From NCBI RefSeq assembly GCF_020832045.1, contig NZ_JAFIFK010000024.1, positions 38,706 to 102,705 on the forward strand: a DNA stretch of 64,000 nucleotides. The letters run 5' to 3'. The notes under the pieces are model-generated. The model saw only the letters and a program-made list of their open reading frames with translations. It had not been told where the DNA came from and did no database searches. A program made the position numbers and the translations under genes. Below, piece after piece: positions 41,204-49,365 of the stretch (positions within the stretch are counted from its first letter, which is position 1; the number at the start of each line of letters is the position of its first letter). The stretch comes from Halomonas sp. (GTDB lineage Bacteria > Pseudomonadota > Gammaproteobacteria > Pseudomonadales > Halomonadaceae).

Positions 41204-41229
41204 AAACAGTCGCTTACGGGCGGCTGTTT
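41204..41229 (-). terminator. Intrinsic terminator of the GNAT gene
   Basis: Ten-bp stem AAACAGTCGC / GCGGCTGTTT (one G-T pair) with a six-base loop. On the minus strand it is followed by a run of T (the A tract at 41200-41206), so it is a good intrinsic terminator for the leftward GNAT gene. It may also stop the tRNA transcript from the other side. Confidence 0.75.
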
Positions 41230-41297
41230 GGGTTTCTGCCGCCCTGTTTTTAGGCTTTGGTCGCAGCGTACCGCGTCGCGCCTTGTAAGGACGCCCC

Positions 41298-41786
41298 TTA
41301 CCCTGGTACCTGAAGCCTCTGCTCGCCAACAGAAGTACCATGCGGCGTGTTCTCAGCTTTCCCCATGGTGGAGGAGAGTTTTCGCTCCATTGTCCACATG
41401 TCATTCCGGGCATCGACCAGCTCGAACCCGTGGCGCTTGTAGAAATTGATGGCACGCGGATTGTCGTGATCTACTTGCAGCCTGACCCGAGTAAACTTCC
41501 GCCGTTCCATGGCGTCGATAACGTGCTCCAACAGCTCTCCCGCCAGTCCTGTGCCCTGTGCGGTATGCGCTACAAGAACCAAGGAGATATAACCACAACG
41601 ACTCTCCTTATCGTTGCAATAATAGGCGATGAAACCTTGGCAGTTACCCTCGCTGTAATGGAATCTTATCTCAGCCCTGTTTAACAGCTTGCTAGCATAA
41701 TCCTTGAGGTCAACGTCGTGCCAGAAGCCGGGTTTGAAGCGCTCTCCTTCCACTTGCATCATGTGTATTAGTTCAGTTGTTGTCAT
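41298..41786 (-). CDS. GNAT family N-acetyltransferase
   Basis: 162 aa protein (or 173 with the upstream ATG at 41819) with a GNAT fold: strand ISLVLVAHTAQGTGLAGELLEHVIDAM gives the acetyl-CoA motif (Q/GxGxA, here QGTGLA), followed by VRLQVDHDNPRAINFYKRHGFEL, the classic motif B. It uses more A/T-ending codons than its neighbours, which suggests recent acquisition next to the tRNA. Substrate unknown. Confidence 0.85.
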   Translation of the reverse strand: MTTTELIHMMQVEGERFKPGFWHDVDLKDYASKLLNRAEIRFHYSEGNCQGFIAYYCNDKESRCGYISLVLVAHTAQGTGLAGELLEHVIDAMERRKFTRVRLQVDHDNPRAINFYKRHGFELVDARNDMWTMERKLSSTMGKAENTPHGTSVGEQRLQVPG

Positions 41787-42153
41787 GATCTGCCTTGAGT
41801 CGAAGCTCTCAACGAGCAATCAGTTTCGTAGTTCTCCAGCAGGGGGCTTTTCGGTTAAGTCTAAAAAGCCGTGTTTGCACAGGATAGACAGTGAAGTGCA
41901 CTTGGTGAACAAAAACAAAGTATGGTATTTTTAAATATACAAGCCCATGATTTTACTAGCCTTCAGCGGTGGGCTGCGGCAGAACCGGCATGGGCGACCT
42001 TATTGCGGACAGTGGAAAGTGCACTTGCGTGGCCCGCCCGCCGGATCTATGGTGGGCGCCACGCCAACACTGGGGGTCGCTATCTGCGCTTTTCTTGATG
42101 TAACTCCCTATTCGCTGCATGCTGAGGCCTATACTCGAGTCGAGGGTTGCGCA
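41787..42153. other. AT-rich intergenic stretch with imperfect direct repeat
   Basis: No convincing gene. The segment 41820-41945 is clearly richer in A/T than the surroundings. An 18-base segment GACAGTGAAGTGCACTTG (41887-41904) recurs as GACAGTG-GA-AAGTGCACTTG at 42008-42027, each containing the palindrome AAGTGCACTT. An A/T palindromic patch (TATTTTTAAATATAC) lies at 41925-41940. It may hold the GNAT promoter and a binding site or the scar of an excised element. Confidence 0.5.
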
Positions 42154-42312
42154 ATGGGTGTGAAAGGCTTTGCCTGGGTGCTGGTGGCACTCGGGCTCGC
42201 ACTGGTCCTGTACGGTTGGCAAACGCGGAATCCCGCCGCGTTCGTAGGCTTGGCGCTTGCCCTGGTGGGTATCGTGGTGCTTGCCACCTCGGGACGTCGG
42301 CCGAGGCGCTAG
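42154..42312 (+). CDS. Small two-span membrane protein
   Basis: 52 aa protein starting MGVKGFAWVLVALGLALVLYGW, a second hydrophobic segment FVGLALALVGIVVLATS and a basic RRPRR end. The positive-inside pattern suits a small inner-membrane protein. Start is chosen at the first Met of the hydrophobic part; the frame upstream to 41947 has no recognisable content. Function unknown; families of similar short proteins are annotated only as hypothetical. Confidence 0.6.
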   Translation: MGVKGFAWVLVALGLALVLYGWQTRNPAAFVGLALALVGIVVLATSGRRPRR

Positions 42313-42469
42313 GGCGCGCAATTATCTCCCGGGCCTGACTTTCGTTGTGCTTGGGCTTACCATTAGTAGAGTCACAGTCCTTCTCCCGTTTTGGGCGAAG
42401 GGCTGTTTTCGTTGCATGGCCGGCAGCCACTATTGCAGCAATCGATGCTGCCGGTGCCAAGGAGGTTGT

Positions 42470-42883
42470 ATGTCGTCTCGTCCCCCCATCATCATCAACC
42501 GCCTGGATGCGGAGCGGTTGCAGCGTTTGATCGATCAAGCCAGCGACAAGGATCGCTTCGTTGCCGATTGCCTTGAAGAAGAGCTCGAGCGCGGCGAGGT
42601 GATCGACCCGGAGGATATTCCGGAAGATGTCGTCAGCATGAACAGCCAGGTGCAGTTCACCGATCTGACACGTAACCGTCAGATGATTCGCACCTTGGTC
42701 TATCCGCATGCGCTGGCTAACACTGAGGATGGCATCTCGGTCATGGCGCCCATCGGGGCCGGTCTCATCGGGCTGCGTATCGGTGACGAGATCGAGTGGC
42801 CTCTGCCCGGAGGCGGCACTGCGCTTCTGCGCGTTGATGCAATTCTTTGGCAGCCTGAGCGCGCGGGCCAATTTCACCGTTGA
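42470..42883 (+). CDS. rnk: Regulator of nucleoside diphosphate kinase, Rnk (GreA/B C-terminal family)
   Basis: 137 aa protein of the Rnk family, which binds RNA polymerase near the secondary channel and affects Ndk levels. N-terminal coiled segment (INRLDAERLQRLIDQ) and a C-terminal GreA/B-like domain (NSQVQFTDLTRNRQMIRTLVYP, then SVMAPIGAGLIGLRIGDEIEWPLPGG). Start is fixed by AAGGAGG six bases upstream of the ATG. A Cys-rich upstream extension is rejected. Confidence 0.92.
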   Translation: MSSRPPIIINRLDAERLQRLIDQASDKDRFVADCLEEELERGEVIDPEDIPEDVVSMNSQVQFTDLTRNRQMIRTLVYPHALANTEDGISVMAPIGAGLIGLRIGDEIEWPLPGGGTALLRVDAILWQPERAGQFHR

Positions 42884-42928
42884 GGTGGTGGCACAGTCTG
42901 TAGCGTATAGTCGAAGAGGAGCAGGGAC

Positions 42929-43546
42929 TTGCCGCTTTCTTTATGGATGTCGCTGGTAGCCGTGTGCGCCATGGGGGCGATGTCGCCGGGGCCGAGCCTG
43001 GCGCTGGTATTGCGCCATACGCTCGGTGGCGGTCGCGCCCCGGGTATCGTGGCAGCCCTGTCACATGCCTTGGGCGTGGGCTTTTACGCGTTGCTCACGG
43101 TGATGGGGCTGGGGGCGCTGATCGTGCGTTTCCCTACCCTGTTTCAAGCCATCACCTGGGCCGGCGCGGCCTACCTGGCCTGGCTTGGCATCAAGGCGCT
43201 ACGAGCCGGTCGGGAGGCGGCGCTGGAGGCAGCCGGTGTGGCGACGACGCGTCGCCAGGCAGCGCGCGAGGGCATGCTGGTGGCCCTAGGCAATCCCAAG
43301 CTGATCCTGTTCTTCATCGCGCTGCTCAGTCAATTCGTCACTCCTGACATGTCGCTCGTAGCCAAGGCGGTCATCGTGCTCACGGCGATGATCATCGACG
43401 GCGCCTGGTATGTATTGGTAGCGGTATCATTGACCCATTCGCGCATACTGCCCTGGCTGCAGTCGCGGGCCCACTGGATTCATCGCATCACTGGCGTGAT
43501 GCTGCTGGCACTTGCGCTGCGAGTGGTGGCAGGCCCCCTCGGCTGA
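42929..43546 (+). CDS. LysE/RhtB family amino-acid exporter
   Basis: Inner-membrane exporter of 205 aa with about six spans. Family motif MSPGPSLALVLRHTLGGGR follows the first span, and ALGNPKLILFFIALLSQFV is the conserved central segment. Start is a TTG at 42929 after GAGGAGCAGGGAC; an ATG at 42944 is the alternative. Substrate (threonine, homoserine, lysine or other) cannot be told. Confidence 0.92.
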   Translation: MPLSLWMSLVAVCAMGAMSPGPSLALVLRHTLGGGRAPGIVAALSHALGVGFYALLTVMGLGALIVRFPTLFQAITWAGAAYLAWLGIKALRAGREAALEAAGVATTRRQAAREGMLVALGNPKLILFFIALLSQFVTPDMSLVAKAVIVLTAMIIDGAWYVLVAVSLTHSRILPWLQSRAHWIHRITGVMLLALALRVVAGPLG

Positions 43547-43624
43547 AGGGTTGTTCGATAAGCGAACCGGCTGTACGTCAGGGATGACGGAAGCCTCGGT
43601 ATCATTCGAGAGCGATTTCCCCTG

Positions 43625-44860
43625 ATGAATCCGTTAATGGACATAGACGAAGAGCGGGCCCTGGCGATGGTGCTCGACGAGGATCCCGACGTGGTGGCGG
43701 TCCTCTCCCTTCAGCTGCATGTCCTGGGCCTCGAGAGTCGCTGCTACCGGCGGGCAGATGCGCTGCTGGCGGAGCTGGACGATTGTGCCCCTCAGCTTGT
43801 GATCATGGGGCTTGAGTTCGGCGACCCGGACGGTATCGAGCTGTTGCGGTTGCTGGCTCAGCAACGCTTCACCGGCTGGGTGTTGCTGCTGGGTGGCGTC
43901 GAACGCAAGATCTCCCGCATTGCCGAGCGAGTCGGGCACACCTTGGGATTGCAGATGCTCGGCTCTCTGGACAAACCGATGCGCCTGGGTGAACTCAGGC
44001 AGCGGCTGGAGCGGCTGCGCCCCGGTTGCAAGCCGACCATCGTTCCGGAAGACAGTCCCTTCTTCTCCGCGGCCGAACTGGAGTCGGCGCTGCAGCAGCA
44101 TGAGCTCACCGTGCATTATCAGCCCCAGTTCGAACTGTCTAGCGGCCGACTCAGCGGCGTCGAGGCGCTGGTGCGATGGGCGCACCCCCAGATCGGCATG
44201 ATCGGCCCAGCCAGCTTTTTGCCTATGCTGACTGCCGGCCAGAGTCGGCGCCTTACCTGCCATGTGCTTGAGCAGGCGCTGGCGGATGCAAAGCGTTGGC
44301 GCGAGCAGGGCGTGTATTTGTCGCTATCGGTCAATGTCACCGCCGAAGACCTGATGGAGTCGCAGCTACCGTCATTGACGCGCCAACTGGCTCCGAACGA
44401 TTCGCCACTGGTGGTGCTTGAGATTACCGAGACCGCGGCCATGGACGACGAGTTGCTAGGCTCGGAGATCGCCGCACGGCTCCACCTCAGTGGCATGGAA
44501 GTGGCGGTGGACGATTTCGGCGTCGGCTTCTCGTCGCTGTCGCGCTTGCAGATGCTGCCCATCAGCGAGCTGAAGATCGACCGCAGCTTCGTTCGCCATA
44601 TCCAACAGGAGAGTCAGGATGCGGCCATCGTAGAGGCTGTTGCCCTGCTTGGTCGGCGCCTGGGAATCCGTGTGGTGGCCGAAGGGGTCGAAGAACTCGA
44701 CTGCCTGCCGATGCTGGCCCGTTTCGGCTGTACCCACGTGCAAGGCTTCGGCTTGTCGCGGCCGGTCCCGGCCGAGGAGATACCGCTGCTGGCATCCGAT
44801 CAGTCGCCGATTCGCGCCAGAATCGCCGCCAGCGGCGAACCGACCGGAAGCACGCCATAG
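43625..44860 (+). CDS. EAL cyclic-di-GMP phosphodiesterase with degenerate receiver domain
   Basis: 411 aa two-domain protein. Residues about 13-132 have the receiver fold, keeping the acidic pocket (DEDP at 18-21) and the Lys (DKP at 116-118), but the phospho-accepting Asp is Gly62 (VIMGLEF) and the Ser/Thr switch is Gly (LLLGG). Residues about 150-395 form an EAL domain with intact catalytic set: EALVRW (E180), SVNV, LEITET, VDDFGVGFSSLS, ELKIDRSF and VVAEGVEE. It should therefore break down c-di-GMP with an input that is not phosphorylation. Its 3' end overlaps the convergent acyl-CoA dehydrogenase gene by 61 bases. Confidence 0.92.
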   Translation: MNPLMDIDEERALAMVLDEDPDVVAVLSLQLHVLGLESRCYRRADALLAELDDCAPQLVIMGLEFGDPDGIELLRLLAQQRFTGWVLLLGGVERKISRIAERVGHTLGLQMLGSLDKPMRLGELRQRLERLRPGCKPTIVPEDSPFFSAAELESALQQHELTVHYQPQFELSSGRLSGVEALVRWAHPQIGMIGPASFLPMLTAGQSRRLTCHVLEQALADAKRWREQGVYLSLSVNVTAEDLMESQLPSLTRQLAPNDSPLVVLEITETAAMDDELLGSEIAARLHLSGMEVAVDDFGVGFSSLSRLQMLPISELKIDRSFVRHIQQESQDAAIVEAVALLGRRLGIRVVAEGVEELDCLPMLARFGCTHVQGFGLSRPVPAEEIPLLASDQSPIRARIAASGEPTGSTP

Positions 44861-46452
44861 GCCGGGCTGGCTTCCACGCCGAGGCGCGAGCGACAGAAGG
44901 TCTCGGCCACCTCGGCCGGTGCATGGCGTAGCAGCAGCGCGCCCTGCAGGCTCTGTGCCAGACGCTGGGTCAGCCAGCGGGCGCGGGGCTCCAGTGTCTC
45001 GGCGGTCAGCGTCAGGTCGTGTTCCAGGCCGGCCAAGGCCAGATCGAGATCCTGTTGCAGGCCCTGTGCGGCGCGCAGTTCGTCACGCAGGGCGGCGATC
45101 GATTCGGGGTGGTGCGCCAGTACCCGCAGCAGATCCAGACAGATCACGTTGCCCGAGCCTTCCCAGATGGAGTTGACCGGCGCCTCGCGATAGAGCCTGG
45201 CCAGCGGCGCCTCTTCGACATAGCCGATACCGCCCAGGCACTCCATGGCCTCGGCCATGAAGCCGGGCCCGCGCTTGTTGTGCCAGTACTTGGCCAGGGT
45301 GGGCAGCACTCGGGCTAGGGCCGTTTCGTGTGCCTCGCCGCGAGCGTCGCCGTCGAAGGCGCGCGCGGCGCGCATGACCAGTGCCACACCGGCTTCCACC
45401 TCCAGCGCTAGATCGGCGATGACCGCCTGCATCAGCGGCTGCTCCGCCAGCAGGCGGCCGAAGGCGTGGCGACCGCGCACGTGGCGCCACGCCTCGACCA
45501 AGGCCTGGCGCATCATGCCGACCGGGGCGGTGGCGGCATCGAGTCGGGTCTGTTGCACCATGTCGATGATGGTGGCCACTCCACGGCCGGGCTCGCCTAC
45601 CAGGCTTGCCCAGGCGCTGCGATACTCTATCTCGGCGGAGGCGTTGGAGCGGTTGCCGCACTTCTCCTTGAGGCGCTGGAGCTCGATGGCGTTGCGCTCG
45701 CCGTCCGGCGTGAAGCGCGGCGCCAGGAAGCAGGTAAGTCCCGCGTCGGTCTGGGCCAGGGTGAGGAAGGCATCGGACATCGGCGCGCTGCAGAACCACT
45801 TGTGACCGGTGAGCCGCCAGCTCTCGCCGTCGCGTTCGGCGCGGGTGGTGTTGCGGCGCACGTCGCTGCCGCCCTGTTTCTCGGTCATGGCCATGCCGAA
45901 GGTGAGCCCGCGCTTTTGGTCGGCGGGAAGCGGACGCGGGTCGTAGGCGTTGGCCAGCAGCCCAGGCGCCCATGCCGCTTCGATGTCGGGGCTGCGGCGC
46001 AGTACCGGCATGGCGGCGTGGGTCATGGTCACCGGGCAGCAGAAGCCGGGCTCGGCCTGGGTCAGCAGGTAGAGCCCGGCGATATGGGCCTGGTGGCCGC
46101 CGCGGCCCTCTTCCTGCCAGGCCACGGCGTGCCAGCCGTTGTCGATGGCCAGGTGCATCAGCTCGTGGTAGGCGGGGTGATAGCGCACCTCGTCCAGCCG
46201 CCGGCCGTGGCGGTCGAACAGTTGCTGTTCCGGCGGGTGACGGTTGGCCTGTTCGCCCAACGCCTGTACGTGAAGGCTGCCCGCTTCGCGCCCCAGTGAT
46301 GTCAGGCGCTGGCTGACCCAGGCGGGGGCTTCGCGCTCCAGCGCTTCACGCAATGGCAGGTCGTCGGCGAACAGGTCGCTGTCGCCGGGCGTGTCGGGTT
46401 GGTTGTCCACCACATGGGTGGTCAGTCGGCTGCGAGGGGCGTTGTCGCGCAT
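44800..46452 (-). CDS. AidB-like acyl-CoA dehydrogenase
   Basis: FAD protein of 550 aa close to AidB, the DNA-alkylation response isovaleryl-CoA dehydrogenase of the Ada regulon. The AidB type is indicated by the length, the MTHAAMPVLRR segment, the FAD region GMAMTEKQGGSDVRRNTT, HKWFCSAPMSDAFL, and RDxxV-like EGSGNVICLDLLRVL with the C-terminal extension of about 100 residues. AidB is thought to bind DNA and protect it. Convergent with the EAL gene, with a 61-base tail-to-tail overlap. Confidence 0.88.
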   Translation of the reverse strand: MRDNAPRSRLTTHVVDNQPDTPGDSDLFADDLPLREALEREAPAWVSQRLTSLGREAGSLHVQALGEQANRHPPEQQLFDRHGRRLDEVRYHPAYHELMHLAIDNGWHAVAWQEEGRGGHQAHIAGLYLLTQAEPGFCCPVTMTHAAMPVLRRSPDIEAAWAPGLLANAYDPRPLPADQKRGLTFGMAMTEKQGGSDVRRNTTRAERDGESWRLTGHKWFCSAPMSDAFLTLAQTDAGLTCFLAPRFTPDGERNAIELQRLKEKCGNRSNASAEIEYRSAWASLVGEPGRGVATIIDMVQQTRLDAATAPVGMMRQALVEAWRHVRGRHAFGRLLAEQPLMQAVIADLALEVEAGVALVMRAARAFDGDARGEAHETALARVLPTLAKYWHNKRGPGFMAEAMECLGGIGYVEEAPLARLYREAPVNSIWEGSGNVICLDLLRVLAHHPESIAALRDELRAAQGLQQDLDLALAGLEHDLTLTAETLEPRARWLTQRLAQSLQGALLLRHAPAEVAETFCRSRLGVEASPAYGVLPVGSPLAAILARIGD

Positions 46453-46679
46453 GCAGGTCCTCCTCGGGCGCCGTCGTGCCTCGTTCTTGCAGCATGGTCA
46501 GTCCCACCGGGTCGGTCAACGCGCAGCGGGCGTGACCTGGTTGCCGCTTACCGGTAGGCTTGAGCCGGCGTGCGAATGACACTTCTCTGGGCAAACCCCA
46601 GCGAAAGGTTGCGGCGATACGCTGAGAGGTGCTACGTGTAAAACGTGGCGTGGGAGAGGTGACAGTGAGGCAGGCAGAC

Positions 46680-47174
46680 ATGACTATCCACCAACATGTA
46701 TGCCGCACCTTTCGCGGCGAGCCCTTCAATCTGGGAGCCCTGCAGGGGCAGGTGCTGTTGATCGTCAACGTGGCCAGCCGCTGCGGTTATACGGCTCAGC
46801 TCGGTGAGCTCGAGCGTCTCTACCGAAGTCACCGGGATCGTGGGCTTACCGTGCTGGCTTTTCCCTGCAATCAGTTTGCTCGACAGTCGCCGGAAACGGC
46901 GCTGGATTTCTGTGCGTTCAGCTCCAGCCAATATGGCGTTACCTTTCCGGTCATGGAAAAGGTCAAGGTCAACGGCGGTGGCGCTCATCCCTTGTTCGTC
47001 GAGCTCAAGCGCAAGGCGCCGGGCGTAATGGGCACCGGCATGATCAAGTGGAACTTCACCAAGTTCCTGGTGGCGCGGGATGGCAGGGTGGTGCGTCGCT
47101 TCTCTCCACGGGAAAGTGGGCCGGCGTTGGAGAGTGCGCTGGAGCAGGCGCTCGATGAGCACTTCCAGCTATAA
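46680..47174 (+). CDS. Glutathione peroxidase family protein
   Basis: 164 aa thiol peroxidase of the GPx family (BtuE-like) reducing peroxides through Cys. The catalytic Cys is in NVASRCGYTAQ, the resolving/structural Cys in FPCNQFA, and the tetrad Trp-Asn in WNFTKFLVARDG. Start MTIHQHVCRTF is chosen over an upstream 17-residue extension. The electron donor in bacteria is often thioredoxin and not glutathione. Confidence 0.93.
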   Translation: MTIHQHVCRTFRGEPFNLGALQGQVLLIVNVASRCGYTAQLGELERLYRSHRDRGLTVLAFPCNQFARQSPETALDFCAFSSSQYGVTFPVMEKVKVNGGGAHPLFVELKRKAPGVMGTGMIKWNFTKFLVARDGRVVRRFSPRESGPALESALEQALDEHFQL

Positions 47175-47189
47175 ATGCCGGCTCTCGTC

Positions 47190-47579
47190 TCAATGAGGCG
47201 ACTCGCCACGCTCCATCATTACCCTGGCGATCAGTTCGTTCCAGCGATGCCGGGTCATCATGGTGGTCAGGCCTGAGAACAGTGCCCAGGATTTGCGACG
47301 CCATCCCTTGAGCCTGAGGTTGTGGGCGACGAGCTGCTGCATCAACTGATAATCGTCGAAATCGCGCCAGCGTCCGGCAATGGACATCTGGTTGCGTGCC
47401 ATTACCGGGGCCAGTTCCAGCCGAAAGATCCATTCCAGTTCGTGCAGCGTCAATTGCTGACGCTCAATCACCGCCACCATCCGCGTGAATTCGCGCTCGC
47501 TGGGCTCGCGGTCCAGCCACAGCGGGGCCAGCGTCAGCCACAGCTCGCCACGTTCATCCACCAGCGCCTGTGCGTTCAT
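47190..47579 (-). CDS. Uncharacterised cytoplasmic protein (DUF7079-like)
   Basis: 129 aa all-helical protein starting MNAQALVDERGELW, with HELEWIFRLELAPVMARNQM and RWRDFDDYQLMQQLV, a pattern I associate with DUF7079-like proteins; this is from memory and not certain. Start at 47579 has CAGGAG six bases upstream, and the longer frame to 47726 lacks a site. No signal or membrane segment. Convergent with the glutathione peroxidase gene, 15 bases apart. Confidence 0.7.
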   Translation of the reverse strand: MNAQALVDERGELWLTLAPLWLDREPSEREFTRMVAVIERQQLTLHELEWIFRLELAPVMARNQMSIAGRWRDFDDYQLMQQLVAHNLRLKGWRRKSWALFSGLTTMMTRHRWNELIARVMMERGESPH

Positions 47580-47740
47580 GATCATCTCCTGCCACGGATA
47601 CCGGGGTTGCATCGTGCCCCAGTAGCCATCGTCGCTCAAGTGCGGACAGACGCAAGTGTGGCCGTTAGAATGTCGCCACTGCTCATTCGTATCGAGACGG
47701 CGCCCCGAGCGGCGCTGCAACACCAATAACGAGGTCTGTC

Positions 47741-48952
47741 GTGATCATCAAACCCAAGGTTCGCGGTTTCATCTGCACCACCACTCATCCGCTTGGCTGC
47801 GAGAAGAACGTGCTCGAGCAGATCGATGCGACTCGTGCGCGACAATTCGACAAGGCCAATGGGCCGAAGAAGGTGCTGGTGGTCGGTGCCTCCAGCGGGT
47901 ATGGCTTGGCAGCACGGATTACCGCAGCGTTCGGCTTCGGTGCCGACACGCTGGGCGTGTTCTTCGAGAAGGCCGGCAGCGAGAAGAAGCCCGGCACCGC
48001 CGGCTGGTACAACGCCGCTGCCTTCGACAAGTTTGCCAAGGCCGAAGGACTCTACAGCAAGTCGATCAACGGCGACGCCTTCTCCCACGAGGCGCGCGAT
48101 AAGGCCATCGAGCTGATCAAGCAGGACATGGGCCAGATCGATCTGGTGGTCTACTCCCTGGCCTCGCCGGTGCGCAAGCTGCCCGACAGCGGTGAACTGA
48201 AGCGCTCCGCGCTCAAGCCCATCGGCGAGACCTATCGCGCCACCGCCATCGATACCAACAAGGATGTCATTATCGAAGCCGAAGTGGAGCCCGCCACTGA
48301 GCAGGAAATCGAGGACACCAAGGCGGTAATGGGCGGCGAAGATTGGGAGCTCTGGATCGATGCCCTGGACCGTGCCGGTGTGCTGGCACCCGGCGCCCGT
48401 AGCGTGGCGTTCAGCTACATCGGCACCGAAATCACCTGGCCGATCTACTGGCATGGCGCTCTGGGCAAGGCAAAAGAGGATCTCGACCGCGCTGCCGGCG
48501 AACTCGATGCCAAGCTCAAGGCCACCGGTGGCGGCGCCAACGTGGCAGTGCTCAAGTCGGTGGTGACCCAGGCCAGCGCCGCCATTCCGGTCATGCCGCT
48601 CTACATCGCCATGGTTTACAAGGTGATGAAGGAAAAAGGGCTGCATGAGGGCACTATCGAGCAGCTCAATCGTCTGTTCGGGGATCGTCTCTACTCATCT
48701 CAAGGACAGGGCGGCGAGCTCGCCACCGATGAAGCGGGTCGGCTGCGCCTGGATGACTGGGAGCTGCGCGATGACGTGCAGCAGGCCTGCAAGGATCTAT
48801 GGCCGCAGGTGACCACCGAGAACCTTTTCCAGATCACCGACTATGCTGGTTATAAGCACGACTTCCTGAAGCTGTTTGGGTTCGAGCGCGACGACGTCGA
48901 TTACGATGTCGAGGTGAACCCGGAAGTGGATTTTGATGTCGTGACGTTATAG
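47741..48952 (+). CDS. fabV: Enoyl-ACP/trans-2-enoyl-CoA reductase FabV
   Basis: NAD(P)H-dependent reductase for the last step of fatty-acid elongation, 403 aa, a triclosan-resistant replacement for FabI. N-terminus [20 protein letters not shown], nucleotide site [24 protein letters not shown] and the active-site Tyr-x8-Lys in [21 protein letters not shown]. Start is a GTG after GAGGTCTGTC. Complete length. Confidence 0.97.
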   Translation: MIIKPKVRGFICTTTHPLGCEKNVLEQIDATRARQFDKANGPKKVLVVGASSGYGLAARITAAFGFGADTLGVFFEKAGSEKKPGTAGWYNAAAFDKFAKAEGLYSKSINGDAFSHEARDKAIELIKQDMGQIDLVVYSLASPVRKLPDSGELKRSALKPIGETYRATAIDTNKDVIIEAEVEPATEQEIEDTKAVMGGEDWELWIDALDRAGVLAPGARSVAFSYIGTEITWPIYWHGALGKAKEDLDRAAGELDAKLKATGGGANVAVLKSVVTQASAAIPVMPLYIAMVYKVMKEKGLHEGTIEQLNRLFGDRLYSSQGQGGELATDEAGRLRLDDWELRDDVQQACKDLWPQVTTENLFQITDYAGYKHDFLKLFGFERDDVDYDVEVNPEVDFDVVTL

Positions 48953-49011
48953 GTCCGCTGCAACAGGAAAGGGATGCGAGGCGGGCAAAACCAGCGTCAA
49001 AGGAGATTCCC

Positions 49012-49221
49012 ATGGACACCAGGGAGAGCAAGACATCGCAAGAAGAATACGAGCATCTCAAGGAAGTGAGAATGCCCGAAGACTTCGAGCATCGCGAGCC
49101 GGATGCCGACCAGCCTGAAGCTAAGAGGCCCGCCAAAGGGTGGCACTGGCTGCTGCTGGGTGTCGCCATCGCCGCGGGGGTGTTCCTGACCTACAGGTTG
49201 CTCTCGGCAGCCTGGCTGTGA
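49012..49221 (+). CDS. Small single-span membrane protein
   Basis: 69 aa protein with a charged N-terminal half (MDTRESKTSQEEYEHLKEVR) and one C-terminal span WLLLGVAIAAGVFLTYRLLS. AAAGGAG lies just upstream of the ATG, so it is probably translated. No known family recognised; C-tail anchored topology is inferred. Confidence 0.7.
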   Translation: MDTRESKTSQEEYEHLKEVRMPEDFEHREPDADQPEAKRPAKGWHWLLLGVAIAAGVFLTYRLLSAAWL

Positions 49222-49243
49222 TCTCTTTTTTGCCGCTCTGAAC

Positions 49244-49279
49244 CGACGAACCCCGTGGCCCTGGTCACGGGGTTCGTCG
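49244..49279. terminator. Long perfect inverted repeat
   Basis: Fourteen-bp perfect stem CGACGAACCCCGTG / CACGGGGTTCGTCG with an 8-base loop, 22 bases after the small membrane-protein stop. No U tract follows on the plus strand; a T run lies on the 5' side (49225-49230), which reads as A on the other strand. Likely terminates the small gene; may also work on the opposite strand. Confidence 0.65.
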
Positions 49280-49365
49280 TTGGGGCGGGGCTAGGAGCGC
49301 GCGGTATTGCCAACGCTGCCGATGGAGTACCATTTCCGCTTCGTCCCGGCTCATGGCACTGCTCA

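Noticed and set aside
41108..42153. Integrated phage or genomic island at the tRNA-Leu
   Set aside because: No integrase, no second copy of the tRNA 3' end, and only one foreign-looking gene is present; base composition is the sole hint.
42257..42469. Cys-rich N-terminal extension of Rnk
   Set aside because: A perfect AAGGAGG lies just before the ATG at 42470, and the upstream part has no similarity to the family.
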